DNA of 64,000 nucleotides from Woeseiaceae bacterium (GTDB lineage: Bacteria; Pseudomonadota; Gammaproteobacteria; Steroidobacterales; Woeseiaceae). Positions 46,055 to 56,339 of the stretch are shown one piece after another (position 1 is the stretch's first letter; each line of letters begins with the position of its first letter). Under the pieces are notes generated by a model, which made no database searches, was not told the origin of the DNA, and was given only the letters and a program-made list of their open reading frames with translations. Position numbers and translations under genes: made by a program. The stretch spans positions 1 to 64,000 of the forward strand of contig JASJBE010000001.1 in assembly GCA_030066655.1 (NCBI GenBank), read 5' to 3'.

Positions 46055-46341
46055 GTCCGTTGTGGTTATCGTTATCGGGGGCGTCTTGTCGAACCGGGTT
46101 CATCGCGAAGGCCTCAAGTTGGCCGCTCGGCGATGGTCGTGTCCCCAGGCCGGGAGTTGTCCGCAGTCGCTCATGGCTCGCACAGACGCTTAACGTCAGT
46201 ATATGCCACGATGTTCAGGCCCTGACAAGCGCGGGGTGCGTGGCCGCCATTTTCGCGAAAATAGGCGCTTTTTGATGGCTTATTAAAGGCTTTTCAGCGC
46301 TAATCGGCGCAAGCCGGTTTGGTTGCGCGCGTAACCTTTCG

Positions 46342-46872
46342 CTAGGGGGCGTAGTTGAAGGCCTGCAGCTGAATATTGCCCTGCTTCGAGAACGGTACCC
46401 GCGGGCTCAACGGGATATCCAGGTCCATGCGACCCTCGAGCTGGTAGGGAATCTCACGCCGGCTCGCGTCCCGGACGACGAAAAGCAGTTTCGGCGCGGT
46501 CTGCAGCAAATTCAGGTCGACGCTGATCTCAACGACACCATCGCTGCCGGCCGGTACGACGATCTCGCAAATGGCTTCACCGCTCGCAAAGCGATGGCCG
46601 TCCAGCTCCACGCCGTAGCTGATCCGATTAATCGGCAGCGGGAAGGGATTCGGATTGCTGACGTCGAAATTCAGCCGGAATGTCTGCTTGTCCATGTCGA
46701 GGGACTCGATGGACAGGTTGCGAAGGCTGACGGTGGGTTCGCTGACCGGTGATTCGATGGTCGCGCAGGCGCTGAGCGCCAATAGGGACACTGCAACAGC
46801 CCCGGCCCTGAGCAGCCGTTCGGCGCCCGATCCGGTGTGAGTCGTTCTGTCTTCACAGCGTGCTGTAAACAT
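46342..46872 (-). CDS. LEA type 2 family protein
   Basis: Lipobox LLALSACATIE; FRLNFDVSNPNPFPLPINRISYGVELDG. Confidence 0.85.
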   Translation of the reverse strand: MFTARCEDRTTHTGSGAERLLRAGAVAVSLLALSACATIESPVSEPTVSLRNLSIESLDMDKQTFRLNFDVSNPNPFPLPINRISYGVELDGHRFASGEAICEIVVPAGSDGVVEISVDLNLLQTAPKLLFVVRDASRREIPYQLEGRMDLDIPLSPRVPFSKQGNIQLQAFNYAP

Positions 46873-46883
46873 AGTCGAACCCC

Positions 46884-47327
46884 CTATATGTCGTCCCCGA
46901 GACGGCCCCAACGAGCGGAGATCAGCTGCCACTCGTCATCGATCAACTCCAGCTCCAGCGCGAAGCGATAAGCATCGGCGCTGAAGCCCAGCGGCGCATC
47001 GTTACTGCCGGCCATGCCGACCGTCATCTGCACCTCGGCGGCCGTGTCATCAAAGACCTCGAGCGAGTCCACTTTCGTTAGCAGAGCGACCGAGCTCTGG
47101 CGCAGGAAGTAGAAACGCAGGATGCCCTCGATCGCCCTCCTGTCGTTGCCGCGCGAGTCGGAATAACCGGGAGCCACCATCTTCATCAGGGCGCGGCGAT
47201 CCTTCTCCTCGGCCGCCTGCTCACCCGCTTTAAGCCAGGACCGAATCTCGGCCTCGGCGTCCTGCGGCGGGTCGCCGCAGCCTGCGAGGCAAAGCACCGC
47301 CAGCCATCCCAATACTCGTCTGCCCAT
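46884..47327 (-). CDS. Hypothetical lipoprotein (NTF2/Cif-like)
   Basis: Lipobox AVLCLAGCGDP; 148-aa from internal ATG. Confidence 0.65.
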   Translation of the reverse strand: MGRRVLGWLAVLCLAGCGDPPQDAEAEIRSWLKAGEQAAEEKDRRALMKMVAPGYSDSRGNDRRAIEGILRFYFLRQSSVALLTKVDSLEVFDDTAAEVQMTVGMAGSNDAPLGFSADAYRFALELELIDDEWQLISARWGRLGDDI

Positions 47328-47526
47328 TCGCTCCCCCGGTTCCTCGGGGCGACAAACCCGTTTAAACAAGGCGATCAGTCTAGCGAGCACAGTCTGTCAG
47401 TTTCGTGAACGGCAGTAAAAATGTGAACCAGTTCCCACTTTGGTTTAAGGTCATCCTACTTCCGAGCGAGGGCGTGGCTGCGCCCTATCGACCTATTGCG
47501 CACAGAGCGGGACTATTGAGCGACTG

Positions 47527-48186
47527 ATGAGCGACCATGATCATGAAGATCCGATGGCATCGACGTTTGCCGACGAGGATCAGCTTCGAATCGAATCCAT
47601 ACTGACGTTCTGGTTCCAGGAGCACTCGCTCAGTGCACCGCAGATCGATCGACGCATGGACGTCTGGTTCGGTGAAGACGAGACCTTCGACCGTGAAATC
47701 AGCGAGCAGTTTGCCGATGACGTCGAAAAGGCATCCAACGGACTGCTGGATCACTGGGCGGCACAGCCGCGCGGACGGCTCGCGCTGATCCTGTTGCTCG
47801 ACCAGTTCCGCAGAAACATCCATCGCAACACGGCTGACGCTTTCGCCAAGGATAAACTCGCACTGAAACTCTGCGTCGAGGGCGCGATGCAAAAAAAGGA
47901 CGAGGGCCTGACGCCGATACAGCGCGTGTTCTTTTACATGCCCTTACAGCACGCCGAGTCGAGAAAGGTGCAGGCGAAGTCCATCGCATTGTTCAACCGG
48001 CTCGCCGAGGCCGTGTCACCCACCTACCGCGAGACCTTTCTGACGATCGCGCAGTTCGCCGAACTGCATCACGACATCATCGACCAGTTCGGCCGCTTCC
48101 CGCACAGGAATCGCTTGCTCGGCCGGCAGAACACGGACGCCGAGAACGAATACCTGGGCGACGCCGTCGACTTCGGTCAGGGCTGA
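47527..48186 (+). CDS. DUF924 family protein
   Basis: ILTFWFQEHSLSAPQIDRRMDVWFG; LILLLDQFRRNIHRNTADAFAKD; FFYMPLQHAES. Confidence 0.92.
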   Translation: MSDHDHEDPMASTFADEDQLRIESILTFWFQEHSLSAPQIDRRMDVWFGEDETFDREISEQFADDVEKASNGLLDHWAAQPRGRLALILLLDQFRRNIHRNTADAFAKDKLALKLCVEGAMQKKDEGLTPIQRVFFYMPLQHAESRKVQAKSIALFNRLAEAVSPTYRETFLTIAQFAELHHDIIDQFGRFPHRNRLLGRQNTDAENEYLGDAVDFGQG

Positions 48187-49538
48187 ACGGCTAAGGCCTG
48201 CGGCGGGCGTGAAATAAGGTAAAAGCGGAAGCTCAGCAAGACAGCGGCCACACTCAGCCCGGCGACGAAACCTGCCCACGTGTAACGGGGCTCGAGCTGA
48301 TAGGTCACGGCCGCGAGGTAGGCGAGCGGGAACGCAATCACCCAGTAGGCAATCGTCGTCATGATCATCGGCCAGCGCGTGTCCTTGTAACCGCGCAAGC
48401 CCCCGGCCGCGCCGACCTGTATACCGTCCGCCACCTGGAAGATCGCCGCCATCAGCAGCAGCGATATCGCGATACTCGTCACCTCGGGGTCGTTCGTGTA
48501 CATGCTGACGATCAGGTCGCGTGCAACCAGCAGGATGCTCGCCGATATCAGCATAATCAGCGTGCAGGCCGTGATGCCGATGAGTCCCGTCGTTCGCGCA
48601 TTGTGCGGCTCTCCGAGCCCGATCCTGTAGCTGACTCGCACGGTCGTCGCGGCGCTTAAGGCCAGCGGAATCATGAACGCCGTCGACGCGAAGTTGATCG
48701 CAATCTGGTGGCCCGCCGCGATGTTGGGGCCTAAGGTTCCCATCAGGATCGAGACCGCGTTGAATAGGCCGGCCTCCGCCGTGACGGTGACGGCGATCGG
48801 GACGCCGAGCACGATGATTTCCTTGAGCGCTTCCGGTCGAAGCGGCGCAACGCGCGAGAATATCTTCAGCGGCTCGTAGCGCTTGTTAAATAGTATGTAG
48901 ACGCCGAGCACGATCATGATCAGCCACATCGTTATCGCGCTGGCGACGCCGCAACCGACGGCGCCGAGCGCGGGCGCGCCCAGCTTGCCGTAGATGAAGA
49001 CCCAGTTCAGGAACACGTTAACGACGAGAGCGAGGACCGACGTGTACATGATCGGCTTGGTGTGACCGATGCCTTCCGTCGTGAATCGCAAGGCGAGAAA
49101 CACGAACATGCCCGGCGCTCCCCAGGAGATCGCCTCGACGTAGTGCACCGTCATCTCTCGAAACGACAAGTCGATCTTGATCAGCGTCAGGAAAGGTTCA
49201 ACGGCGACATGAGCGAGCAGTATGACCGGTATCGCAAGCCCGATGCCAAGATAGATGCCCTGTCGCGTGTAGCGGCCGATGAGCGCCTCGGTGCCCTCGC
49301 CGAGATGACGCGCCGCGATGGGCGAGATCGCCATCATCAACCCCAGCGCCAGCATGAAACCGAGAAACCAGACACTGCTGCCCACGGCAATCGCCGCCAG
49401 CGCCTCGGCGCCGAGACGGCCGGCCATGACCGCATCGGCAAACTGCATGCCCGCGATCGCTAGGTTGTTGACGACCAGGGGGCCTGCCAGCCGGAGCAGG
49501 GAGCGGGTTTCATCGATGGCGAAATTGGCTGTAGTCAT
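48177..49538 (-). CDS. MATE family efflux transporter (NorM-like)
   Basis: 12-TM, LAGPLVVNNLAIAGMQFADAVMAGRLGAEALAAIAVG. Confidence 0.9.
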   Translation of the reverse strand: MTTANFAIDETRSLLRLAGPLVVNNLAIAGMQFADAVMAGRLGAEALAAIAVGSSVWFLGFMLALGLMMAISPIAARHLGEGTEALIGRYTRQGIYLGIGLAIPVILLAHVAVEPFLTLIKIDLSFREMTVHYVEAISWGAPGMFVFLALRFTTEGIGHTKPIMYTSVLALVVNVFLNWVFIYGKLGAPALGAVGCGVASAITMWLIMIVLGVYILFNKRYEPLKIFSRVAPLRPEALKEIIVLGVPIAVTVTAEAGLFNAVSILMGTLGPNIAAGHQIAINFASTAFMIPLALSAATTVRVSYRIGLGEPHNARTTGLIGITACTLIMLISASILLVARDLIVSMYTNDPEVTSIAISLLLMAAIFQVADGIQVGAAGGLRGYKDTRWPMIMTTIAYWVIAFPLAYLAAVTYQLEPRYTWAGFVAGLSVAAVLLSFRFYLISRPPQALAVQP

Positions 49539-49683
49539 TGGGCTTACACGCGGTTAGCGGATGATGATGTCACGATGCCGGTCAGCGTGCAGCGAATCCT
49601 TCCAGTGTTAACTGCGACTTCGACACGCTGCGCCTTTCGTGTAAAGTGCTTCGCGTTCTCGCACAGCCTGTAACGAGGTCGAT

Positions 49684-50982
49684 ATGCTGCACGATGGAAG
49701 GTCCATTCGCGTCGCCGTAGTCGGTGGCTCCCGCATCCCGTTCTGCCGCTCGCATTCGGTGTACAAGAACGCCACCAACCAGCAGATGATGACGGCGGCG
49801 CTGCAGGGCGTCGTGGATCGTTTCGACCTGAAGGGCCAGACGCTCGGCGATGTGGCGCTGGGGGCGGTCATCAAGCATTCACGGGACTGGAACCTCGCGA
49901 GGGAGTGCGTCATCGACTCCGGCCTGTCATTGCGTACACCGGGTGTCGACCTGCAACGCGCCTGCGGCACCAGCATCGAGGCTGCCGTCATGGTTGCGAA
50001 TAAGGTTGCGCTCGGGCAGATCGATTCGGGCATTGCCGGCGGCACAGACACCGTCAGCGACGCGCCGATCGTGTTCAAGGACCGTATGCGGCGCATCATG
50101 CTCGACTCGTACTCGGCGCGCTCGTTCGGCGGCAGAATCCTGCCCTGGTTCAGGCTGCGGCCAAGCCTGCTGGCACCGGACTTCCCAAGCGTGCTCGAAC
50201 CGCGCACGAGCAAGTCCATGGGCCAGAGCACCGAGGACACGGCCAAGGAATGGGACATCGAACGCAAGCACCAGGACCACCTGGCGTATACAAGTCACCA
50301 GAAAGCGGCTGCGGCCTATGACGAGGGTTTCTTCGACGATCTCGTCGTGCCGTTTATGGATTGCGAAGAAGACAACAACATCCGCCGCGACACGACGCTC
50401 GAGAAACTCGCGAGGCTGAAGCCGGCCTTCGACAAGAGCGGGGAAGGGACGCTGACCGCCGGCAACAGCACGTCACTGACCGACGGCGCCGCCGCCGTAC
50501 TGCTCGCGAACGAAGACTGGGCTCGCAAGAAGAACCTGCCGATCCTCGCCTACCTGACCTTCGCCAAGGTCGCTGCCGTCGACTTCATCAACGCAGAGGG
50601 CCTGTTGATGGCGCCCGCCTATGCCGTCTCGGACATGCTTAACCAGGCTGAACTCAGCCTGCAGGACTTCGACTTTTACGAGATTCACGAGGCCTTTGCC
50701 GCACAGACGATCGCTACGCTGAAGGCGTGGCAATCGGAACAATTCTGCAGGACGCGCCTGGGTCGATCCGAGGCGATGGGGTCGATCGATCTCGAACGCA
50801 TGAACGTCAAGGGCGGCAGCATCGCTATCGGGCATCCGTTTGCCGCAACGGGCGCACGCATTATTGCGACGATGGCCAAGCTGTTGAACCAGAAGGGTGA
50901 GGGCCGCGGCCTGATCTCTGTCTGCACCGCAGGCGGCATGGGCGTTTCAGCCATCATGGAAGCGGCTCCGACGGTCGAATAG
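49684..50982 (+). CDS. Acetyl-CoA C-acyltransferase (thiolase)
   Basis: LQRACGTSIEAAVM active Cys; NSTSLTDGAAAVLLA; GGSIAIGHPFAATGAR; CTAGGMGV. Confidence 0.92.
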   Translation: MLHDGRSIRVAVVGGSRIPFCRSHSVYKNATNQQMMTAALQGVVDRFDLKGQTLGDVALGAVIKHSRDWNLARECVIDSGLSLRTPGVDLQRACGTSIEAAVMVANKVALGQIDSGIAGGTDTVSDAPIVFKDRMRRIMLDSYSARSFGGRILPWFRLRPSLLAPDFPSVLEPRTSKSMGQSTEDTAKEWDIERKHQDHLAYTSHQKAAAAYDEGFFDDLVVPFMDCEEDNNIRRDTTLEKLARLKPAFDKSGEGTLTAGNSTSLTDGAAAVLLANEDWARKKNLPILAYLTFAKVAAVDFINAEGLLMAPAYAVSDMLNQAELSLQDFDFYEIHEAFAAQTIATLKAWQSEQFCRTRLGRSEAMGSIDLERMNVKGGSIAIGHPFAATGARIIATMAKLLNQKGEGRGLISVCTAGGMGVSAIMEAAPTVE

Positions 50983-51089
50983 CCGCCGCCCGACGGTCCC
51001 GCGAGCTTGCACCGGCAGTCTGCAAGCTGGATGATGGCTAGCTCAACAACAATACCCGGCAATGAACCGGGATCGAGCGGGGAGACTGC

Positions 51090-52793
51090 ATGGCAGAAGT
51101 TAGCGCCTTTCTGGCGACGTTAAACGGCATCCTGTGGCACGAGACGGTGCTGTACGCGATCGTCGCCACCGGTTTGCTGTTTACGGTCTGGAGTGGCTTC
51201 AGCCAGTACAGGGCGTTGACGCACGGCCCCGCGGTTATCCGCGGTGTTTACGATGACCCGAACGATCCCGGCGCGATTAACCACTTCCAGGCGCTGTCCG
51301 CCGCGCTGTCAGCAACCGTCGGCCTCGGCAACATCGGCGGCGTCGCGCTGGCCATCGCGCTCGGCGGTCCGGGCGCCGTGTTCTGGATCTGGATCATCGG
51401 CTTGCTGGGTATGTCCATCAAGCTCACGGAAGTAACGCTGTCGATGCTGTATCGCAACACCGACGATCCCGACAACCCGCACGGCGGTCCGATGTGGGTG
51501 GTGTCCAAGGCGATGGAGCGGAAGGGCTTCCCTCGCCTCGGCAAAACGATCGGCGTCATCTTCTGCCTGACGTTGCTCGTCTCGACGATGACGGGCGGCA
51601 ACATGTTCCAGGCGTGGAATGTCGGCGAACTGACCGAGGAGTACTTCGGCGTACCGTCGTGGATCAGCGGCATCATCCTCGTCGCCGTTGTCGGTGGCGT
51701 CATCATCGGCGGAATCAAGCGAATCGGCCTCGTTGCCGGCACGCTGGTGCCATTCATGGTCGCGCTGTACCTGATCGCCGGGCTGTACGTCCTCGTCGTA
51801 AACGTCGGGGAGCTGCCCGCGATGTTTGCGCTGATCATCAAGTCAGCCTTCGCACCCACTGAAGCCACGGGCGCCTTCGTCGGCGGGACCGCCGCTTCGG
51901 CCTTCCTGTTCGGCATGAAGCGCGCCGTGTTCTCGAACGAGGCCGGACAGGGCTCATCGCCGATCGCTCACTCCGCAGCGAAGACGGATGAGCCGGTTCG
52001 CGAAGGCGTCGTCGCGGGCCTCGAACCTTTCATCGACACGATCGTCGTCTGCACGTTTACCGCGCTGATCATCCTGTCGACCGGCATCTGGAACCGCGGC
52101 CCTGACATTCCGTTTGACCAGGCGCCAACCTTCTCGGCAACGGACAGCGGCTGGGAGCTCCCGGATTCGCCGGTCAAACCTGACGACTGGCTGATCGAGG
52201 AGACCGCCGTCCTCGTCGTGACCGGCGACACCTGGGAAAAGAACTTCAATCGTTACAAGCTGGAAGGCACCGTCGTCGACACCGGCAACGGCCTGGTCGT
52301 TGACTGGGACACCTTCCAGAGCAGCGTCGAACCGGCGATCGTTGGCGACGGCATGTACAAGACCTACGTCGGGGCCACGCTGACCGCGAAGGCGTTCGAC
52401 AGCGTGACACCGGGACTCGGCAAGTGGCTGGTATCCATCGCCGCGTGGCTGTTCGCGATCTCGACGATGATCTCCTGGTCCTACTACGGCGAGCAGGGTG
52501 TCGTGTTTCTCGCCGGTGAGCGCGCCGTGCTGGGCTACAAGGTCCTGTTCCTGGTCGCCGCTCTCGTAGCGACACTGGGCTTTTTGAAGACGGACACCGA
52601 CCTCGACAACATGACCGGTGTGGGCACAGGCGTCATGCTGTTCGCCAACCTGCCAATCATGTGGATCTTTGGCCACCAGGCGATGGCGGCATACAAGGAA
52701 TACATCCAGCGACTTAAAGAAGGCCGCATGGGACCGGATCACCCGCCGCCGTCGCTGGAAGACCTGCTGTCCGGTCGGGACGTCGAGAAGTAA
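51090..52793 (+). CDS. Alanine/glycine:cation symporter (AGCS family)
   Basis: ALSATVGLGNIGGVALAIALGGPGAVFWIWIIG; AVFSNEAGQGSSPIAHSAAKT. Confidence 0.93.
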   Translation: MAEVSAFLATLNGILWHETVLYAIVATGLLFTVWSGFSQYRALTHGPAVIRGVYDDPNDPGAINHFQALSAALSATVGLGNIGGVALAIALGGPGAVFWIWIIGLLGMSIKLTEVTLSMLYRNTDDPDNPHGGPMWVVSKAMERKGFPRLGKTIGVIFCLTLLVSTMTGGNMFQAWNVGELTEEYFGVPSWISGIILVAVVGGVIIGGIKRIGLVAGTLVPFMVALYLIAGLYVLVVNVGELPAMFALIIKSAFAPTEATGAFVGGTAASAFLFGMKRAVFSNEAGQGSSPIAHSAAKTDEPVREGVVAGLEPFIDTIVVCTFTALIILSTGIWNRGPDIPFDQAPTFSATDSGWELPDSPVKPDDWLIEETAVLVVTGDTWEKNFNRYKLEGTVVDTGNGLVVDWDTFQSSVEPAIVGDGMYKTYVGATLTAKAFDSVTPGLGKWLVSIAAWLFAISTMISWSYYGEQGVVFLAGERAVLGYKVLFLVAALVATLGFLKTDTDLDNMTGVGTGVMLFANLPIMWIFGHQAMAAYKEYIQRLKEGRMGPDHPPPSLEDLLSGRDVEK

Positions 52794-52797
52794 TAGC

Positions 52798-52827
52798 AAA
52801 AGGTCGTCCCGAGGGACGGCTTTCTTC
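52798..52827 (+). terminator. Terminator-like hairpin after the symporter gene
   Basis: aaaaggtCGTCCcgagGGACGgcttt imperfect 11-bp stem. Confidence 0.6.
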
Positions 52828-52875
52828 TTACCAGTGCGTGAGCGGCGCTCCAGCCGGAGTGATAACCGCTACCGT

Positions 52876-53823
52876 CTACTCAGGCACAGCAAAGTCGACG
52901 ACCGTCGTTTCACGCTCAACGATCGTAATGTTGTTGACGACAGCCGCGAAGTCGAACGGGTCAACCGCGTCATCGGCGTTGTCGTCCTCTGCAGGATCGT
53001 CATTTGACGCCGTGCAAGTAAAGGCTGCCGTGTATTCACCGACCTCGAGATAGCTGATCGAGTAGACGTAGTTGCCGTCCTGATCCTGTGTGACGTTGGC
53101 AGTCACGACCGGGTCAGTATCCGTGTCGTTAATGTCATTCACGTTCGAAGTCGCACCGTCGAACAGGTACACCGCATTGCCGGTGTCGGCTGCGAGGTCA
53201 TTAGCGCAGCCCGTGGCAGTCGCATCCAGCAGCGCGGTATCGACTGTGCCCGTCAATGTCCCGGAGCGGGTCTGATCGGTGATGCGTAAAGAGGGTCGGA
53301 GCAACAACACGCCTGGCTGGCCGACCGGGTCCACCAGCGCCTGTCGCAGGTCCCAGTCAACGACGAAACTCGACGACTGGTTTGCCGTAACGGTGAGCCC
53401 GCCGGACAACTGCAGGCCACGCTCAGAGCCGCTCGGGATACGCAGCTCAAGCTCCATCCCATTCTGTACAGCGTAGGAATCGCGGACCCCGGGCTCGGCA
53501 TTAACGCCGAGCCTGACCCAGTTGTATGGGCCGGCCGGAACCGTCGTTGACTCCTGCAGCACGGCAGTGACGCCATTCTGCAGAGTCAGCAGATCGAAGC
53601 TCTTCGGCGACGAGAATGCGATCTCGATCTCATCACCGCCCTGCGGCTTCAGCGTCACGCCAGAGAACTCGACCCAGACTTCGGTGACGTTGTCGACCGG
53701 CGCATCGGTGATGGCGATTGACAGACTGCCTGTCGAAGTATCTTCGAAGACCTCATTAAAGCTGCTGCCGCCACAACCCGCCAATACCATTGCTACGCTG
53801 CCAGCTATCAGTGATCTCTTCAT
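52876..53823 (-). CDS. DUF4382 domain lipoprotein
   Basis: Lipobox MVLAGCGGSS; TGSLSIAITDAPVDNVTEVWVEFSGVTLKPQGG. Confidence 0.9.
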   Translation of the reverse strand: MKRSLIAGSVAMVLAGCGGSSFNEVFEDTSTGSLSIAITDAPVDNVTEVWVEFSGVTLKPQGGDEIEIAFSSPKSFDLLTLQNGVTAVLQESTTVPAGPYNWVRLGVNAEPGVRDSYAVQNGMELELRIPSGSERGLQLSGGLTVTANQSSSFVVDWDLRQALVDPVGQPGVLLLRPSLRITDQTRSGTLTGTVDTALLDATATGCANDLAADTGNAVYLFDGATSNVNDINDTDTDPVVTANVTQDQDGNYVYSISYLEVGEYTAAFTCTASNDDPAEDDNADDAVDPFDFAAVVNNITIVERETTVVDFAVPE

Positions 53824-53887
53824 CAGTATTTCCTGTTTCAGTTACTCGTCAGTCTAGCAAGCGGCGGTCGACACTCTGAAAGCCTTT

Positions 53888-54328
53888 TCACATAAAGCCG
53901 TCGTTGCCGGACTTTATGCTGCGCTGTAGTTCATCGAGCGCTTTGTCGATTTTCTCCTTGGCCTGTTTGGTGACGCCGCCCTTCTGGTACTCGTCGACGA
54001 CAAAAGTCTCCACCTTGCTCACCAGGTCATCCATCTGCATGGCCCTGATTTCGTACTCAGCTTTGACGTCGTCCGGCGCATTCTCATAGGCGCCGAACAG
54101 GTTGATCCACTGCTCCGTCTGTTTGCCCATGCAGACCAGGCGGTAGAAAGCCGAGCGCTCATAGGGACCCGGCGACAGCACGCTGATGATCCCGGCAATC
54201 AGGGAGGCCGGCACCAGCACCAGGTCGCGAAGGCCATCGACAATCAGCTTCACCTGCAGGAGGCCGATGTCTCGTATCAGCGCCCATCGATCGATGCTGA
54301 CGGTTGGTTCCGGTAGCTTGTCAGTCAT
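53888..54328 (-). CDS. Hypothetical protein
   Basis: 146-aa ORF, RDIGLLQVKLIVDGLRDLVLVPASLIAGIISVL. Confidence 0.7.
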   Translation of the reverse strand: MTDKLPEPTVSIDRWALIRDIGLLQVKLIVDGLRDLVLVPASLIAGIISVLSPGPYERSAFYRLVCMGKQTEQWINLFGAYENAPDDVKAEYEIRAMQMDDLVSKVETFVVDEYQKGGVTKQAKEKIDKALDELQRSIKSGNDGFM

Positions 54329-54426
54329 GGCTTGTTACAGATTGTTTCGACCGGACGAAGTATAGCCGCTGGCAAGCGCCGTATCTTTGCAGTAGGGTTT
54401 CGGGCTGACCGCACGGCCACCTGAAC

Positions 54427-55539
54427 ATGCCCACCTTCGAATCAAAACCTTTGTACAAGCACGGCGACGCTGACGCGCTCGGGGTGCTGGTCGTGAACCT
54501 CGGGACGCCCGACGCGCCGACCACGTCTGCCGTGCGCAGATACCTGGCGCAGTTCCTGTGGGACGGCAGGGTTATCGAACTGCCGCGGCCACTGTGGTGG
54601 TTGATACTGAATGGCTTCATCCTTCGCTTCCGTCCGTCGCGGTCTGCCGAAGCCTATGCGGAGATCTGGGGGGAAGACGGCTCGCCCCTGCTGCGATTCT
54701 GCGAAGCCATGCAGCACGGCATCGAGTCGCGACTGGAGGCGGCAATGCCGGGACCTGTTCATGTCGCCCTGGGCATGTCTTATGGCTCACCGTCGATCGA
54801 CAGCGCGCTGGCAGAACTCTACGAGCGTGGCGCCCGGCGCATCGTCCTGTTGCCGCTGTACCCGCAGTATTCGGGGACGACGACCGGTTCCGTTTTCGAT
54901 GCCGTGACGCAGGCGCTCTCCCGCAGGCGCTGGGTGCCCGAGTTCCGTTTCATCAATCACTACCATGACTACGACGGCTACATTGCTGCGCTCGCCGCCA
55001 GCATTCGTGAATACTGGGATGAGAACGGCAAGGGCGAGAAGCTGATGTTCTCCTTTCACGGTGTGCCGAGAGACACCCTGCTAAAGGGCGATCCGTATCA
55101 CTGCCACTGCCAGAAAACGGCGCGACTGGTTGCAGACAGGCTCGAACTGCCGCAGGATGAGTGGGTAATCTCGTTTCAGTCGCGTGTGGGCAGAGCGGAG
55201 TGGCTCCGGCCATACACGGATGAAACGATCGAGGAACTTGGCGCGCAGAAGCTCGGCAGCCTTGATGTTGTCTGCCCGGGCTTCTCTGCTGATTGCCTCG
55301 AAACGCTCGAGGAAATTGCGATGCAGAATGCAGAGCTCTTTGAAGAATCCGGCGGCGGAAAGCTCAACTACATTCCCTGCCTGAACGCGAGAGACGACCA
55401 TGTCGACTTCCTCTCGCAACTGGTGCTCGCGCATGCGCAGGGCTGGCCCGAAACCTCCATGGACTGGGACGAAGGCATCATCGCTGATGCGAGGCAACGG
55501 ACCCGGCAACGCGCTCTGGATTTGGGCGCCGACGAATGA
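54427..55539 (+). CDS. hemH: Ferrochelatase
   Basis: GVLVVNLGTPDAPTTSAVRRYLAQFL; LMFSFHGVPRDTLLKGDPYHCHC; CPGFSADCLETLEEI. Confidence 0.96.
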   Translation: MPTFESKPLYKHGDADALGVLVVNLGTPDAPTTSAVRRYLAQFLWDGRVIELPRPLWWLILNGFILRFRPSRSAEAYAEIWGEDGSPLLRFCEAMQHGIESRLEAAMPGPVHVALGMSYGSPSIDSALAELYERGARRIVLLPLYPQYSGTTTGSVFDAVTQALSRRRWVPEFRFINHYHDYDGYIAALAASIREYWDENGKGEKLMFSFHGVPRDTLLKGDPYHCHCQKTARLVADRLELPQDEWVISFQSRVGRAEWLRPYTDETIEELGAQKLGSLDVVCPGFSADCLETLEEIAMQNAELFEESGGGKLNYIPCLNARDDHVDFLSQLVLAHAQGWPETSMDWDEGIIADARQRTRQRALDLGADE

Positions 55540-56339
55540 GCGGCCTCGGGCGCTTCCTCGAGTTTAGCGTCCGATCCACGGATATCCTCGACTCCCTGAG
55601 CTTCTACAAGGCCCTTGGGTTTCGCGAGCTGACGAGCGGAGACATGTGGCCGCATCGTTACGCGGTCGTCAGTGACGGACTGCTCTGCATCGGCTTGCAC
55701 GAACGAGACTTCGATAGTCCGGCGGTCACGTTCGTCCAGCAGGACCTGGCAAAGCACGCGCGCGGGATGAGCGATCACGGTTTCCTGTTTACCGAGATGA
55801 AGCTCGACGAAGACGTCTTCAACGAGATCAGCCTGAAAGATCACGATGGCCACCTGGTCACGATGGTCGAGGCCAGGACGTTCAACTTCGATGAAGAAGA
55901 CGATGACGACTCGGCCTGCGGTACGTTCTTTGAGGTGACGCTGCCCGTTCGCAACGCGACACGCGCTGCCCGTTTCTGGGGATCCGTCACGCACGTTCTC
56001 GAGGAGCTCCGGGAAGACCCGACGATTCATATGCGATTCGATGCCGGCGGGATCTCGCTGGGGATTTCCGAGAGCATCGCGCTGCAACAGCCATCGCTCT
56101 GTTTTAAGGGACCGGACCTCGACGCGTTGGCGGCAATCATCGAACGGCACGGACTGAAGCATGACAAGTTTCCCGGGTTCGAGGGCGCACGCTGCGTCCT
56201 GACGGCGCCGGAAGGCACTCAGCTGTATGTGTTTGACGAAGACTTCCTCGGCGGTGCGATCGAGGTCGAGGAATCGGAGGACACCAGCTCCTTCCCGGCA
56301 TACGCCGTGCCGAATAAGGGCGACGATAAAGGCGACTAG
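55536..56339 (+). CDS. VOC family protein
   Basis: RFLEFSVRSTDILDSLSFYKALGFREL; overlaps hemH by 4 nt. Confidence 0.75.
   Translation: MSGLGRFLEFSVRSTDILDSLSFYKALGFRELTSGDMWPHRYAVVSDGLLCIGLHERDFDSPAVTFVQQDLAKHARGMSDHGFLFTEMKLDEDVFNEISLKDHDGHLVTMVEARTFNFDEEDDDDSACGTFFEVTLPVRNATRAARFWGSVTHVLEELREDPTIHMRFDAGGISLGISESIALQQPSLCFKGPDLDALAAIIERHGLKHDKFPGFEGARCVLTAPEGTQLYVFDEDFLGGAIEVEESEDTSSFPAYAVPNKGDDKGD

Noticed and set aside
46248-46265. TTTTCGCGAAAA palindrome upstream of gltB
   Set aside because: Short self-complementary sequence with no paired motif; not distinguishable from chance.
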